A stretch of 64,000 nt of DNA from Gimesia maris (GCF_008298035.1 NZ_CP042910.1:4541001-4605000), one strand, 5' to 3'. Shown: positions 8,906-18,569, numbered from the stretch's first letter. Program-made: numbers and translations. The notes: generated from the letters alone by a model not told the origin.

Positions 8906-10768
8906 TTATTTGGACCATGTGAAGTGAAATATCGTATTCTGCTTCTCCGCCGATTCAACAGAAATTGTACCACCCAAAGTTTCGATCTGTTTTTTTATGA
9001 TGGCCAGGCCCATTCCACTCCCCTCGGCAGTAGTATTACCTACGCGCTGATACATTTGAAATATTCTATCGTGATGCTTGGGATCAATCCCAGGCCCGTT
9101 ATCTTTGACGCTGAACTCATAAAAATCGGGAAGTTCCCGATAATCAATATTAATTTTCCCCGTTTCGGGATGATCATGGTGCTTGACGGCATTAGTGATC
9201 AAATTGAGAAATACATGCCGCAGTGGTGTGCGAAAGGTATTCAGAACTGGCATATCAGGGGCAATGGTTATTTGAATTTTCTCTGGATTATCAATCAGTT
9301 CACTGATTTCTTTAAGCATGGCTCCCGTATCAGTTCGTTCACATTCTCCTGTGATTCGACCAATGCGGGAGTACTCCAGTAAGTCGTTCAGTAGTGTCTC
9401 CATGGTTCTGATTCGCCCCTGCAGCTTATTCAGATTGACACACGATTCTTCAGAAAGTTCTTCGGCAGAGTCTTCCTGAATCCATTTAGCCAGCTGATCG
9501 ATGCCTCGGAGAGGAGACTTAAGGTCGTGGGAAGCAATATATGCAAAGTTGTCGAGTTCGGAGTTGATCATTTCAAGCTCCCGGGTTTTTTGTATCAGTT
9601 CCTGGCTTAATGTCTGCGATTGCTGCAAAAGGTTTTTGGTCACAAAGTTCTGCTTATTAAAAATATCTGCAGCAGTTGCCATCTCCCCGATTTCGTCATT
9701 ACGATCTGTAGCCGGAATCGTAATAAGTGTTTCACCGGCTCCCAGTCTTCTGAATGTTTCTGTCATTGCTGTAATCGGCTGCACAACAGAATACGCCAGT
9801 CGCCAGGCATAATATAATCCGATGAGCAAGGCTCCAATAATCGCGATCGTTGTGATATTTTTAATATCCTGCGTATGCACGATGGTGGCCTGATTGATCT
9901 CTGTTCGCTTGCTCTCGGCGATATTTTTAATCTGCATCGAATAATATGCAAATTCCGAGGCTTCACCAGACATCACGACATTTACCAGATAGAGATAACT
10001 TCGCGTTGCCTGAAATGCTCTCAGGCATATTTTTTCGTACTCATCCAATTGTGACAGCAGGTCATTTACGAGTACTTTTTCAGAATTGAGCGCCTCGGCT
10101 TGAATGGATTCAATAATCGAGCGGGCGTCCTGAAGCGAGCTCAAAGTCTTATCGACAAAAGGAGTACTGGGTTCGGCAAAATATCGTAATGCATTTTTTT
10201 CGGCGAGCGCGAAAAAACGCTGAGCGGATAACGCAGCCAGATAATGCCGACTCAGCTCTTTGGGACTGCCATGTACCTGTGCTTCCAGATTTTCCAGATT
10301 CACCTGTACTCTTTGCCCCTGTTCTGGAAGAGATGTCTGAACCAGGGACGTCCGCAACTGGCGTTCTTCCGTTGCCAGTGTGAAATTCTTGAAATATGCC
10401 TCCAGATGTGAGTTCATAATGATCAATGACTCACTGATCTCTTTGTCATTCACGTCAGACAGGAGACCGCTGACCTGCTTCTGCAGTTTTTCAAAGGTCA
10501 CCTGCACGGCATCGCGGTTCGAAGAATGGCCGGTATTAATATACTGATTCACACGGCGTTTCAGTTCTTGCACATTGCGATCAATGGACAGAGATTCGTT
10601 ATAGGTTTTTTCCACATCGCGGTATTGATCAAAGCTCTGCATCGCATTGCCAAGACCGTAAATACCTAAAATACCATTCGAAATCAGAAGCAGAATCATC
10701 CCGCCAAAACCGATGTAGATTTTCCACTGCAGGCTCGTCATTCGTTTTGGTTTAATCTTGTCTATCAT
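8906..10768 (-). CDS. Membrane sensor histidine kinase with HAMP domain
   Basis: 620 residues. A first TM near 15-35 (GGMILLLISNGILGIYGLG) and a second near 300-325 enclose a roughly 260-residue helical periplasmic sensor of four-helix-bundle type. HAMP follows (QPITAMTETFRRLGAGE), a short coiled coil, then HisKA with the phospho-acceptor in ASHDLKSP (His about 414) and an HATPase domain with N-box TNAVKHH (about 526), DNGPGID and GSGMGLAI. The kinase core resembles phytochrome-type kinases whose partners are Rcp1-like receivers, as encoded next door. The solute-binding protein gene lies 63 bp upstream on the same strand, so this sensor may read the state of that protein. Confidence 0.92.
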   Translation of the reverse strand: MIDKIKPKRMTSLQWKIYIGFGGMILLLISNGILGIYGLGNAMQSFDQYRDVEKTYNESLSIDRNVQELKRRVNQYINTGHSSNRDAVQVTFEKLQKQVSGLLSDVNDKEISESLIIMNSHLEAYFKNFTLATEERQLRTSLVQTSLPEQGQRVQVNLENLEAQVHGSPKELSRHYLAALSAQRFFALAEKNALRYFAEPSTPFVDKTLSSLQDARSIIESIQAEALNSEKVLVNDLLSQLDEYEKICLRAFQATRSYLYLVNVVMSGEASEFAYYSMQIKNIAESKRTEINQATIVHTQDIKNITTIAIIGALLIGLYYAWRLAYSVVQPITAMTETFRRLGAGETLITIPATDRNDEIGEMATAADIFNKQNFVTKNLLQQSQTLSQELIQKTRELEMINSELDNFAYIASHDLKSPLRGIDQLAKWIQEDSAEELSEESCVNLNKLQGRIRTMETLLNDLLEYSRIGRITGECERTDTGAMLKEISELIDNPEKIQITIAPDMPVLNTFRTPLRHVFLNLITNAVKHHDHPETGKINIDYRELPDFYEFSVKDNGPGIDPKHHDRIFQMYQRVGNTTAEGSGMGLAIIKKQIETLGGTISVESAEKQNTIFHFTWSK

Positions 10769-10831
10769 GATTCAGTCTACTTCGGGCATCATTCAGCCTG
10801 CGCCAGGCTTAATACGCAATTCCACAATCCT

Positions 10832-12130
10832 TCAAGTTGAGAGAAATTCGTTCCATTTCAGAAGAGAATATTCATAAGTATCCATCACTGTATTCCAGAC
10901 AGCCACGTTACTGAAACGTTCAAGATAGGAGCCTCCGTTACGGATTTCACCTTGTTTCACTACGACTCGACCATCAGTTCCGGCAAGATTAGTGAGGGCA
11001 GGTTTTCCTTCATACCAGTAGTTCCATTCATTATCTGTAAGCAGCGAACGTGAACGCTCCGGGTTGGAAATGTAATACCCCTGTTTCGCGATAAAGGCAC
11101 CAGGCCAGCCTGACAGCCACCAGTTCATATAATCATAAGCCGCATCCTTCACTGCGCCCTGTGTTTGAGAAGAAAGGCACATCACACCATGCCAGGCACG
11201 ATAGCCTTCTTTAGGGGCAGCATAGACACAATCGATTCCTTGTCCTTTGAGATCGAATACCGCAGGCGAAAACATGCTTTCAATTACGACTTCCTTACGC
11301 TGCATCAGTCGCACCGACTGGGGCCCGGAACTCCAGACACCACGGAAGTGACCTTGATGTCTGAGTTCGATTAATATCGCAAACAGCTCATCGATTTCGT
11401 TTCTGGAAAGATTTCCTATATCTTTAAATTTCATTAACCCTTTCGCCTGGACCGCGAGTACGGCGTCAAATAATCCAATTGATGGAGCATTGACCAGTGC
11501 CACCTTGCCTGCATAGCGTTCGTCCAGCAGCCAACTCCAGCTTTCTGTTTTATAGGGTATGCCACGCGGAATCACACCAGCATTGTAGCCAAAGGAATCC
11601 ACATTGTGGACGTAAGGCAGAAAGCTGACCTGTTGACTGGGAACAGAACTCAGTGACCGATCTTTTTGAACATACAACAGTTTTGAAGGTGCATCACCCG
11701 CACCGAGTTTGGCTCCTGTCGTGATGCGACCGGTTTTGGTGAGATTGTTGATTTCATCCCAGTATTTGAGTCGCTCGATGTCAATCGCCTGTATTGCATT
11801 GGCCTGCCATAAGACTTTCAGACTATTCGACCACTGCTCGTACAGGTCAAACGATGCCGGACGAGTAGAAGCCTGATGCAGAACGGCCGCACTGCCACCG
11901 GGCTGAAATTCAATATCGATCCCCAGATCCTGTTGCGCTTTTTTACGCAGTTCCTCCTGCAGCGTCACATGCGTACCCAGAACCCGTAACTTCGTACGAT
12001 GACGCGCAAACACATAAGGAGCATTCGTAAATGCCCCCACCCCACTCGACAAAGCCAGAGTCTTTTTAAGAAAAGTCCGTCGCGTTGTCCTGGTCTGTTT
12101 TATATTGTCAGTCGAATCGGCAGTGCTCAT
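10832..12130 (-). CDS. Tat-exported periplasmic solute-binding protein (PotD-like)
   Basis: 432 residues. The leader TRRTFLKKTLALSSGVGAF is a good twin-arginine signal. The mature part reads as a polyamine-type (PotD/PotF-like) binding protein: LRVLGTHVTLQEELRKKA at the start, LPYVHNVDSFGYNAGV at the hinge, WSWLLDERYAGKVALV, and a C-terminal DYMNWWLSGWPGAFIAKQGYY. There is no permease or ATPase gene nearby; the gene instead precedes a membrane histidine kinase and its receiver. It may therefore act as a ligand sensor for the kinase rather than in transport. The ligand is unknown; polyamine is only a family-level guess. Confidence 0.85.
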   Translation of the reverse strand: MSTADSTDNIKQTRTTRRTFLKKTLALSSGVGAFTNAPYVFARHRTKLRVLGTHVTLQEELRKKAQQDLGIDIEFQPGGSAAVLHQASTRPASFDLYEQWSNSLKVLWQANAIQAIDIERLKYWDEINNLTKTGRITTGAKLGAGDAPSKLLYVQKDRSLSSVPSQQVSFLPYVHNVDSFGYNAGVIPRGIPYKTESWSWLLDERYAGKVALVNAPSIGLFDAVLAVQAKGLMKFKDIGNLSRNEIDELFAILIELRHQGHFRGVWSSGPQSVRLMQRKEVVIESMFSPAVFDLKGQGIDCVYAAPKEGYRAWHGVMCLSSQTQGAVKDAAYDYMNWWLSGWPGAFIAKQGYYISNPERSRSLLTDNEWNYWYEGKPALTNLAGTDGRVVVKQGEIRNGGSYLERFSNVAVWNTVMDTYEYSLLKWNEFLST

Positions 12131-12244
12131 TTTTAACTCTCATGAGGGATAATTTTTATAGAGGTCTAAATAAAACGCTGTGCGCTGGATCTTACCATTC
12201 CCAGACTGAATACAGTAGATGACTATTTCAGATCAGGTTTCATC

Positions 12245-13261
12245 TCATGCCATCGACGCTATTTTGTTGTCATTTTTGTTAAACGAGATTGTTGCCGTAT
12301 CCTGTGTAAGCGTATATTTGATTGGGATCACACTCTGTAATTCTTTGATCAGTTCATTGATCGAAACGGGTTTCGTCAGAAATGCTTCCACTCCCAGACT
12401 CAATATCTGATGTTTAATTGCCGGATAGCTTTGCCCCGTCAGAACAATTATTGGTATTTCACTGAGTAATGGATTCGACCTGATGCGGCGCATAATATAA
12501 ATGCCCTCCGCCTCTGGTAACACCAGGTCTGTAATAATCACATCTGGCATATGTTCCACAGCCATTTCATAACCTTGATCACCAGTGAAAGCAGACAGAC
12601 ACTCTACGCCGTGAGGTTTGAGTTTCATTTGCAGCGCTTTCGAAATATCACGATCATCATCAATTGACAGTACAATCGGAGGTCGCTTCTCACGGGAATC
12701 CGGGGAGACCGAGTCTGCATCCTGGGTTTGATCTGTGACATTCTCTTCTGAAGCAGTGTCAATCGGCGTCCCATCTGCTTCTGACAATTCATACTCAGCT
12801 TTGCCGATAGACTTGATGTAGGACAGGCTGAGATCTCGTGTTTCAGGAGTCTTTTGAGCTTCCTCTACCGGTTCAACAACTGGCTGGATATCAAGCTGCA
12901 GAAATTCCCTGGCGATCTCAGTAATCGTTGCTGGAGAACCGGGGCATTTCTGAATATACACCGCCCCGAGTTGTTTGCAACGTTGAATTGTCTCGGTATC
13001 TGTGTGGCCCGTATGTATAATCACTGGAATTCCATGGCAGCTTTCATCACCGTTCAACATTTCACACACCGCCAGGCCATTTCCGCTGGGCATGTCCACG
13101 TCCAGTATGATCAGGTTTGGCTTGATTCTCATCGCACCAATGAGTGCGTGAGAGGCATCGGGAGATCGCATCACGGTATAGCCTAAGCCTCTCAGGCGAA
13201 TAGCCAGAGCTTGTGATAACTCATGGTCATCATCTGCAATCAGTACCACTTTATCAGTCAT
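12245..13261 (-). CDS. Double-receiver (REC-REC) response regulator
   Basis: 338 residues with two receiver domains and no output domain. REC1 (about 5-120): IADDDHE, phospho-acceptor in LILDVDMPSG, switch Thr in IIHTGHT, and Lys in YIQKCPG (an extra Cys between the Lys and Pro). An acidic linker of about 90 residues follows. REC2 (about 212-330): SIDDDRD, acceptor in VIITDLVLPE, switch Thr in VLTGQS, and TKP. The start ATG overlaps the stop of the upstream receiver gene by 8 bp (ATGACTGA), so the two should be translationally coupled. It is probably a phosphate relay or sink within the cluster. Confidence 0.88.
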   Translation of the reverse strand: MTDKVVLIADDDHELSQALAIRLRGLGYTVMRSPDASHALIGAMRIKPNLIILDVDMPSGNGLAVCEMLNGDESCHGIPVIIHTGHTDTETIQRCKQLGAVYIQKCPGSPATITEIAREFLQLDIQPVVEPVEEAQKTPETRDLSLSYIKSIGKAEYELSEADGTPIDTASEENVTDQTQDADSVSPDSREKRPPIVLSIDDDRDISKALQMKLKPHGVECLSAFTGDQGYEMAVEHMPDVIITDLVLPEAEGIYIMRRIRSNPLLSEIPIIVLTGQSYPAIKHQILSLGVEAFLTKPVSINELIKELQSVIPIKYTLTQDTATISFNKNDNKIASMA

Positions 13262-13691
13262 AACTGTACTTCACTTTCATATTGGGAGTGGCATAAGTTG
13301 AACCCGGCAGTTCATCTTCTTCTGCCTGATCAATCGCCGCGTTCACAGCTTTGATCAGTTCATGGCCTTCATATGGTTTACTTAAAAAATAGCTTGCGCC
13401 GGCGTCCAGAGCTTTTTCCCTGTCCACGAGGCTCGCTGAGAGCATCACTACCGGTATCTGGCGTGTATCTGATTTTTGTTTCAGTTCATCCAGTGCGGTC
13501 AGGCCATCCTTTTGCGGCATCCTCACATCCATAACAATAGCCGTCGGTTGATCTCCGGTTGCATTCGCGACTGCTTGCATTCCATTGAGCGCGGTAGACG
13601 TTTCAAAACCGGCTACTGTCAGCCTGAGACTGGTGGCGCGAAGTATATCTGAATCATCATCGACCAGTAATATTCTCTTTCGACGCTCCAT
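13254..13691 (-). CDS. Single-domain response regulator
   Basis: A 145-residue receiver protein: VDDDSD acidic pocket, phospho-acceptor in AIVMDVRMPQKDG, switch Ser in VMLSASL, and SKPYEGHEL with the conserved Lys. It is CheY/DivK-like, with a short charged tail and no output domain. It is the first gene of a two-gene unit, its stop overlapping the start of the REC-REC gene by 8 bp. A 116-bp gap separates it from the REC-kinase gene upstream. Confidence 0.88.
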   Translation of the reverse strand: MERRKRILLVDDDSDILRATSLRLTVAGFETSTALNGMQAVANATGDQPTAIVMDVRMPQKDGLTALDELKQKSDTRQIPVVMLSASLVDREKALDAGASYFLSKPYEGHELIKAVNAAIDQAEEDELPGSTYATPNMKVKYSYD

Positions 13692-13807
13692 GTGCCTGCT
13701 CCCTTAAATAATTGGATTTCGGACCTTTTCAGGCCAACGAAGGGAAGCCCATCCTGCGAGTGAGAATTCGCCAGATAATGACATCCATCGTTAACTCGAT
13801 CGTCAAG

Positions 13808-15397
13808 TCAGTGTGATGTAGAGACGGTCGGCTGCTGTGTGATTCTGCAAAAGTGCCTGTGGATCTCTTCTGAATCTGCATTTATTTTCCATTTGCCCTC
13901 GATGTTTAACTGGTAATCGGGTAAGGGTCCAAAGGGTCGATTCCGATTCGTCTTCTCCCACTCATTCTCAAGCCTGGTGACAAATTCAGAAAGTTCCAGG
14001 CAGGGAATGGAAAGTACAAACAGCCATTCACAACTGCCTGTCCGGAATAAAAGATCATTTGTCCGTAGTAAGAAGTTGAAGAAAGCGTCCATGTCTTCTT
14101 TATCCGTGTCGGCTGTTTCTTCATCAATTCGAGCAAAGACCAGGGCCACCACAGATTCGCTGCTGGTTAACCTTTGCGTACGATCCAGATAGCTTGTCAT
14201 CACGCTTGAGGGATTATTCAGAGGGACGCTAAACGAAAAGGTGGTTCCAGTTCCCACCTGGCTTTCCACTGACATTTCACCAAAATTCAAATCGACTAAT
14301 TCCTTGGCGATATTCAACCCCAGACCAAACCCTTTGGTACTGCTGTCAAGCTGGGTTTTGAGTTGTTTGAAGCGCTGGAAGATTTCCGCCAGCCCTTCTT
14401 CATCGATGCCCGGTCCATTATCGGAAACGCCAATAATAATTTCTCCCTGTTCCGCCCGCTCTTCAGTCCACAACCGTACGCTTCCCGGATTGCCACAGAA
14501 TTTCATGGCATTCGTAACCAGATTGACAATCACGCGGCCGACCTTCTCCGAATCGCAGTAAATCGCCGGTAGTCCTGGATCAGCATCCGCTTCGAAATGG
14601 ATTCCCTTTACAGCCGCCTTTTTTGTCAGAGGAGAACAGACACATTCAATAATATCCGGCAACTGACAGGGACGTCGCCATGCACCCAGCAGGCCCGCCT
14701 CCAGTTTACTGACATCGAGCATGTCATCGACCATATTGTTAAGTTCGTCAGTACGGATACTCGCAATATCCAGCATCTGACCTTGTTCCTTGTTAATTTC
14801 CCCCACCAGTCCTTCGCGGACTAAAGACACATAATCCTTGATCACGGTCAGAGGAGTGCGAAATTCGTGCGATACGTTGTCGACAAAACGATGTGCTGTT
14901 TGATTGAGTTTGCGCAGACGTCGATTTTTCTTTTTAAGCAGCACTTTTTGTTTCAGAAGCAGTTCCCGGCTCGTTTCGACTTCCGTCAAGAGACGCTGAT
15001 TTTCCACAACGCTTTCCTGCCTTTGAATTGCGTGGCGGATGGCCCGTTCCAGCATATGCGGTGAAGCTTCGTCTTTGAGAAAATAGTCCTGAGCACCAAC
15101 GGAGAGCGCTATTAATCGAACATCGTTGTCGTTGAGTGTCGTGAGTACGACAATAGGCACATCTCGATTGTAATCACGGATTTTCTTTACCGTTTCCAGG
15201 CCGAAACTATCGGGTAAAGATAAGTCTGTCAGAACGACATCAAATGTGTTCTCCCCAAATTTCAACAAACCAGATTCGAGGGTTTGTGCCCAGACCAGTT
15301 CAAAAGCTGATGCCGATTTTGACAGACTGAGTTTGATCAACTGATGATCAACCGGGTCGTCTTCGATCAACAATACTCGAAGGATCGCTTTATTCAT
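13808..15397 (-). CDS. Receiver-histidine kinase hybrid (REC-HisKA-HATPase)
   Basis: 529 residues from the ATG at 15397, preferred because GGAG lies seven bases upstream; upstream TTG/ATG alternatives add up to five residues. The N-terminal REC has IEDDPVD, acceptor in VVLTDLSLPDS, and Lys in YFLKDEAS. A coiled coil leads into HisKA (VSHEFRTPLTVI), then HATPase with TNAMKFCG, DNGPGID and GFGLGLNIAKEL. About 130 C-terminal residues show no recognised domain. It is cytoplasmic, with no TM segment, so its input is phosphate from another kinase. The start overlaps the upstream REC gene's stop by 8 bp. The position of REC before the kinase is opposite to classical hybrid kinases. Confidence 0.88.
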   Translation of the reverse strand: MNKAILRVLLIEDDPVDHQLIKLSLSKSASAFELVWAQTLESGLLKFGENTFDVVLTDLSLPDSFGLETVKKIRDYNRDVPIVVLTTLNDNDVRLIALSVGAQDYFLKDEASPHMLERAIRHAIQRQESVVENQRLLTEVETSRELLLKQKVLLKKKNRRLRKLNQTAHRFVDNVSHEFRTPLTVIKDYVSLVREGLVGEINKEQGQMLDIASIRTDELNNMVDDMLDVSKLEAGLLGAWRRPCQLPDIIECVCSPLTKKAAVKGIHFEADADPGLPAIYCDSEKVGRVIVNLVTNAMKFCGNPGSVRLWTEERAEQGEIIIGVSDNGPGIDEEGLAEIFQRFKQLKTQLDSSTKGFGLGLNIAKELVDLNFGEMSVESQVGTGTTFSFSVPLNNPSSVMTSYLDRTQRLTSSESVVALVFARIDEETADTDKEDMDAFFNFLLRTNDLLFRTGSCEWLFVLSIPCLELSEFVTRLENEWEKTNRNRPFGPLPDYQLNIEGKWKINADSEEIHRHFCRITQQPTVSTSH

Positions 15398-15893
15398 CTT
15401 CATACTCCACAAAAGTCTGACTTTCTGTCTGCTTATAGACTAATCCATTTTTATTTGCCGTTGCCCAGTCAAGAGATGTCAACGAAACAAAACGTCTGAT
15501 TTCTGCCAGGAGACTGGTGTAATGCACCGGTTTTTGCAGAAAACTGGCAGCACCAAGATGTCTCAACTGACCTGGAAGATGGGCATCCCGCTGTCCCGTC
15601 AGCACAATGACCGGAATGTGTGACGTTTGCGCATTGACTTTTACTTCTGCCAGTAAATGCTGTCCGTCGCCATCCGGCATTCGCAGATCAGTGATGATCA
15701 AATCCGGTTTCTTCTTATAAACGTCCCACGTACCAAGACGTCCGCAGCAATCACTGATCACGTTCACGTCGTAATTGGATAATATCTTTTGAATCGCGCG
15801 TGTGATATCAGGATCGTCGTCAACGCAAAGAATGGTCGTACGGGAAGTGGGTTCCAACAGGTCTGTACTCGCTGCTTGGATTTGCTCTTTCAT
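15390..15893 (-). CDS. Single-domain response regulator
   Basis: 167 residues; the ATG has AGGAG upstream. The REC domain spans about 20-135: CVDDDPD, acceptor in LIITDLRMPDGDG, switch Thr in VLTGQRD, and Lys in FLQKPVH. About 30 unassigned residues follow. It is the first gene of the minus-strand signalling cluster and is coupled by an 8-bp overlap to the REC-kinase gene, its likely phosphotransfer partner. It is divergent from the 8-TM kinase across 400 bp. Confidence 0.88.
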   Translation of the reverse strand: MKEQIQAASTDLLEPTSRTTILCVDDDPDITRAIQKILSNYDVNVISDCCGRLGTWDVYKKKPDLIITDLRMPDGDGQHLLAEVKVNAQTSHIPVIVLTGQRDAHLPGQLRHLGAASFLQKPVHYTSLLAEIRRFVSLTSLDWATANKNGLVYKQTESQTFVEYEDE

Positions 15894-16295
15894 GATCTTT
15901 CTCCTGATGCTTATTTTGATTGCTTAATCACCCAGGCCCTGAAAAAGCATATGACACGTACACCAGAACCAGATAATTATTCTATTCATTTCTGTATTCG
16001 CTGATTGCCTTTACAGCGCGTGTCTCTTTAAGTTCATTAAGCAGCATGTATTACACTTGAGAACAATGTAATGAGGGTTTTAACCCAAATTCGCTGGTCG
16101 AGGGTTTAACCTTGGTTACCATGAGGTATTCCATTTCACCATCAATTGCCAGACAAAGACCGTCTATCACCAAAAGGGATCTGAGACTATAAGCTGAATG
16201 TACCTGATGCGGAACTTTGATTGAGACCGGCTGATTCACATCACACTGCTCGATGATACATATCTGGAAGAGATTCACGTAAGAAGGTATCGAAC
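15894..16295. other. Divergent intergenic region of the signalling genes
   Basis: A 400-bp gap between the minus-strand REC operon and the plus-strand kinase, so both promoters should be here. A minus-strand frame (GTG 16239 to stop 16051, 62 codons) reads like protein in places (LVIDGLCLAIDGEMEYLMVTK) but lacks an ATG and an SD, so it is not called as a gene. Confidence 0.5.
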
Positions 16296-18260
16296 ATGAC
16301 GTTTGAGCAAAAACAACACCTGAAGACCTGGGTATACACCATCGCTGCAAGCTTCTGCCTTGGAATCGGCGTTCTGCTCCAACACTCGGTCTATCGAGGC
16401 TCACAACACTTGCACACCACCATGGAAGTGGTGGCAACCATGCTCGCGTTTTTTGTTGCGGCCTTATCCCTCGTTCGTTTTTATTCAAAAAAAAATAACC
16501 TGTACCTGTTTGTGAGTATGGGTTTCCTCGGCGTGGCGCTGCTCGACAGCTATCATTGCCTCGTCACCAGTTCCTTCTTTCAGGATCATTTCCCTTCTCC
16601 CCCCAGGTCGTTGATCCCCTGGAGCTGGAATGCCTCGCGAGTCTACCTGGCAGGTTTTATGTATCTCAGTTTCTGGGCATGGAAGCGGGAACAGAAATTG
16701 GGAAAAGCGGGACAAATCAGTGACCGTAGCGTATTAGCCGTAACCGCGATCCTGACTCTATTCAGTTTTTTGTTCTTCATCTTTGTTCCACTACCCCGTG
16801 CGTATTATCCGGAATTCTTTTTGGGTCGACCTGAAGAACTCGTTGCCGGAGTGTTTTTTCTATTGGCACTCATTGGCTATTACCGGAAGGGGGACTGGCA
16901 GCACGACGCATTTGAATACTGGATCGTAATGTCATTACTGATTGGAACAATTTGTCAGGTAGTGGTCATGTCACGTTCATTCACCCTTTTCGATTCGATG
17001 TTTGACCTGGCACACATCATGAAGATTGCTTCTTATTCGTGCCTCCTCATCGGACTACTGGTCGGCATCCACAACCTCTCTTCAAAAATGCAATCCGATA
17101 TCCAACTCGTGCATGAACAGTTTGAGCTGTTAATCGAGGAGTCGCCGGTGGCCATGATTATGATTAATCAGGAACGAGAGATCATCATCGCCAACCCGGC
17201 TACGTCCAACTTTTTTGGCTATACAAAAGAGGAATTACTGGGAGAGAAAATCGAAAAACTACTCCCCCAAAGATATCGTCCACAACATCCACAACAGGTT
17301 GCTTCATTTTTCAAAGATGGTAAATCCCGTCATCTCGATGTAGGACGCGATCTCATCGGCCTGCATGGAGACGGACACGAATTCCCTGTCGAAATCTTTA
17401 TCAATTATGTTCAAACCACTCGATCTGGACCTGCCGTGATCTGTTCGGTCGTGGATATTTCAAAGTGGAAAAATGCTGAAGCAGAAAATCGACGACAATC
17501 TGAAGAACTGAAAAGGTCGAACCTTGCCCTGGAAAGCATCAATTCCGAACTGGAGCAATTTGCTTACATCGCTTCACATGATCTGCAGGAACCCCTCCGC
17601 AAGGTCGCTTCATGCTGCCAGATGCTGAAAGATGATTACGAAGACAAATTGGATGATGACGGTCGTATGTGGATTGGCTATGCGATTGAGGGTGCAGTCC
17701 GGATGCGCCAACTGGTGAATGACCTGCTTGAATTTTCTCGAATCGGTACTCTCGGATACGATCCCCAGCCAACTGATGCCCACCAGGCATGCCAGGAAGC
17801 GCTATACAATCTTTCGGATTCGATTGAGCAGAATAAAGCTCAGATTATCTGTCGGCCGCTCCCTGTTGTCCTGGCAGATAAACAGCGTCTGATACAGCTG
17901 TTTCAGAATCTGATCGGTAACGGCATCAAGTACTGTCGTGAAGAACTGACGGTCATTGAAATCGGTGCAGAACCGGATGGTTCCCAGTGGAAGTTTTATA
18001 TCAAGGATAATGGCATCGGCATTGCGCCCGAATTTCACGAGCGTATTTTTCAGATCTTTCAACGATTACATCTTAAGAATGAATACTCCGGGACTGGTAT
18101 TGGCCTCGCGATCTGTAAAAAAGTCGTAGACAAGTCTGGCGGTAAAATATGGCTTGAATCACAAGTCGGAAAAGGCACGACCTTCTACTTTACATTGCCG
18201 GCAGAAGATCGGGTCAACAAACCCCGGCCCATCACTGAGGTACATGATCAGGAGACCTGA
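16296..18260 (+). CDS. 8-TM (MASE3-like) PAS sensor histidine kinase
   Basis: 654 residues. About eight hydrophobic helices fill residues 10-262 (TWVYTIAASFCLGIGVLL through MKIASYSCLLIGLLVGI), with the LDSYHCLV segment and layout of MASE3-type membrane sensor domains. A PAS domain follows (about 270-390; ANPATSNFFGYTKEELLGE), then HisKA (ASHDLQEP, His about 428) and HATPase (GNGIKYC, DNGIGIAP, GTGIGLAI). AAGGT lies about 9 nt before the ATG. The core is phytochrome-like, and no receiver is fused, so it probably signals to one of the receiver-only proteins encoded divergently. The signal is unknown; membrane-embedded sensing of a lipid, redox state or small molecule is possible. Confidence 0.9.
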   Translation: MTFEQKQHLKTWVYTIAASFCLGIGVLLQHSVYRGSQHLHTTMEVVATMLAFFVAALSLVRFYSKKNNLYLFVSMGFLGVALLDSYHCLVTSSFFQDHFPSPPRSLIPWSWNASRVYLAGFMYLSFWAWKREQKLGKAGQISDRSVLAVTAILTLFSFLFFIFVPLPRAYYPEFFLGRPEELVAGVFFLLALIGYYRKGDWQHDAFEYWIVMSLLIGTICQVVVMSRSFTLFDSMFDLAHIMKIASYSCLLIGLLVGIHNLSSKMQSDIQLVHEQFELLIEESPVAMIMINQEREIIIANPATSNFFGYTKEELLGEKIEKLLPQRYRPQHPQQVASFFKDGKSRHLDVGRDLIGLHGDGHEFPVEIFINYVQTTRSGPAVICSVVDISKWKNAEAENRRQSEELKRSNLALESINSELEQFAYIASHDLQEPLRKVASCCQMLKDDYEDKLDDDGRMWIGYAIEGAVRMRQLVNDLLEFSRIGTLGYDPQPTDAHQACQEALYNLSDSIEQNKAQIICRPLPVVLADKQRLIQLFQNLIGNGIKYCREELTVIEIGAEPDGSQWKFYIKDNGIGIAPEFHERIFQIFQRLHLKNEYSGTGIGLAICKKVVDKSGGKIWLESQVGKGTTFYFTLPAEDRVNKPRPITEVHDQET

Positions 18261-18410
18261 TTCCAGCTCCGATATTTTCTACTCCGAAAAACGCGAAATG
18301 ACACGAAAGCAGGTCGGGCGCTGGTAGTGAACTTTCGAAACCAACTCAGTTGATCTGTCTATAATTTGTTGTTTTTTTGCCGATGCTGTTTGAGTCGGTT
18401 CCATGTCAAA
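18260..18410 (+). repeat. Dispersed intergenic repeat, copy 3
   Basis: Matches 5341-5476 over most of its length: GATTCCAGCTCCG, CTACTCCGAAAAACGCGAAA, ACACGAAAGCAGGT, and TTGCCGATGCTGTTTGAGTCGG. It begins directly at the stop codon of the kinase gene. Confidence 0.6.
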
Positions 18411-18483
18411 TAATCGCCCTGTTCGAGGATGGTTTTAATGATGGTGATGACGGGTTTTGACCTGATTGATTTCCGGTCATATT

Positions 18484-18514
18484 ATTTCGTGAGTTTTCGT
18501 AATTTTCGTGGTAG
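18484..18514 (-). repeat. Dispersed repeat core, inverted copy
   Basis: On the minus strand this reads CTACCACGAAAATTACGAAA then ACTCACGAAA, the repeat core in the opposite orientation to copy 3. The two cores bracket about 200 bp, giving a miniature-element-like inverted arrangement. Confidence 0.55.
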
Positions 18515-18569
18515 TCAATCATTACGTAAAAATGTAAGCGGATGACTGCCACATGATTTCAAGCAGGGA

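Noticed and set aside
16051-16239. 62-codon minus-strand frame
   Set aside because: Only a GTG start, no SD, and it lies in a shared promoter region; kept as a note only.
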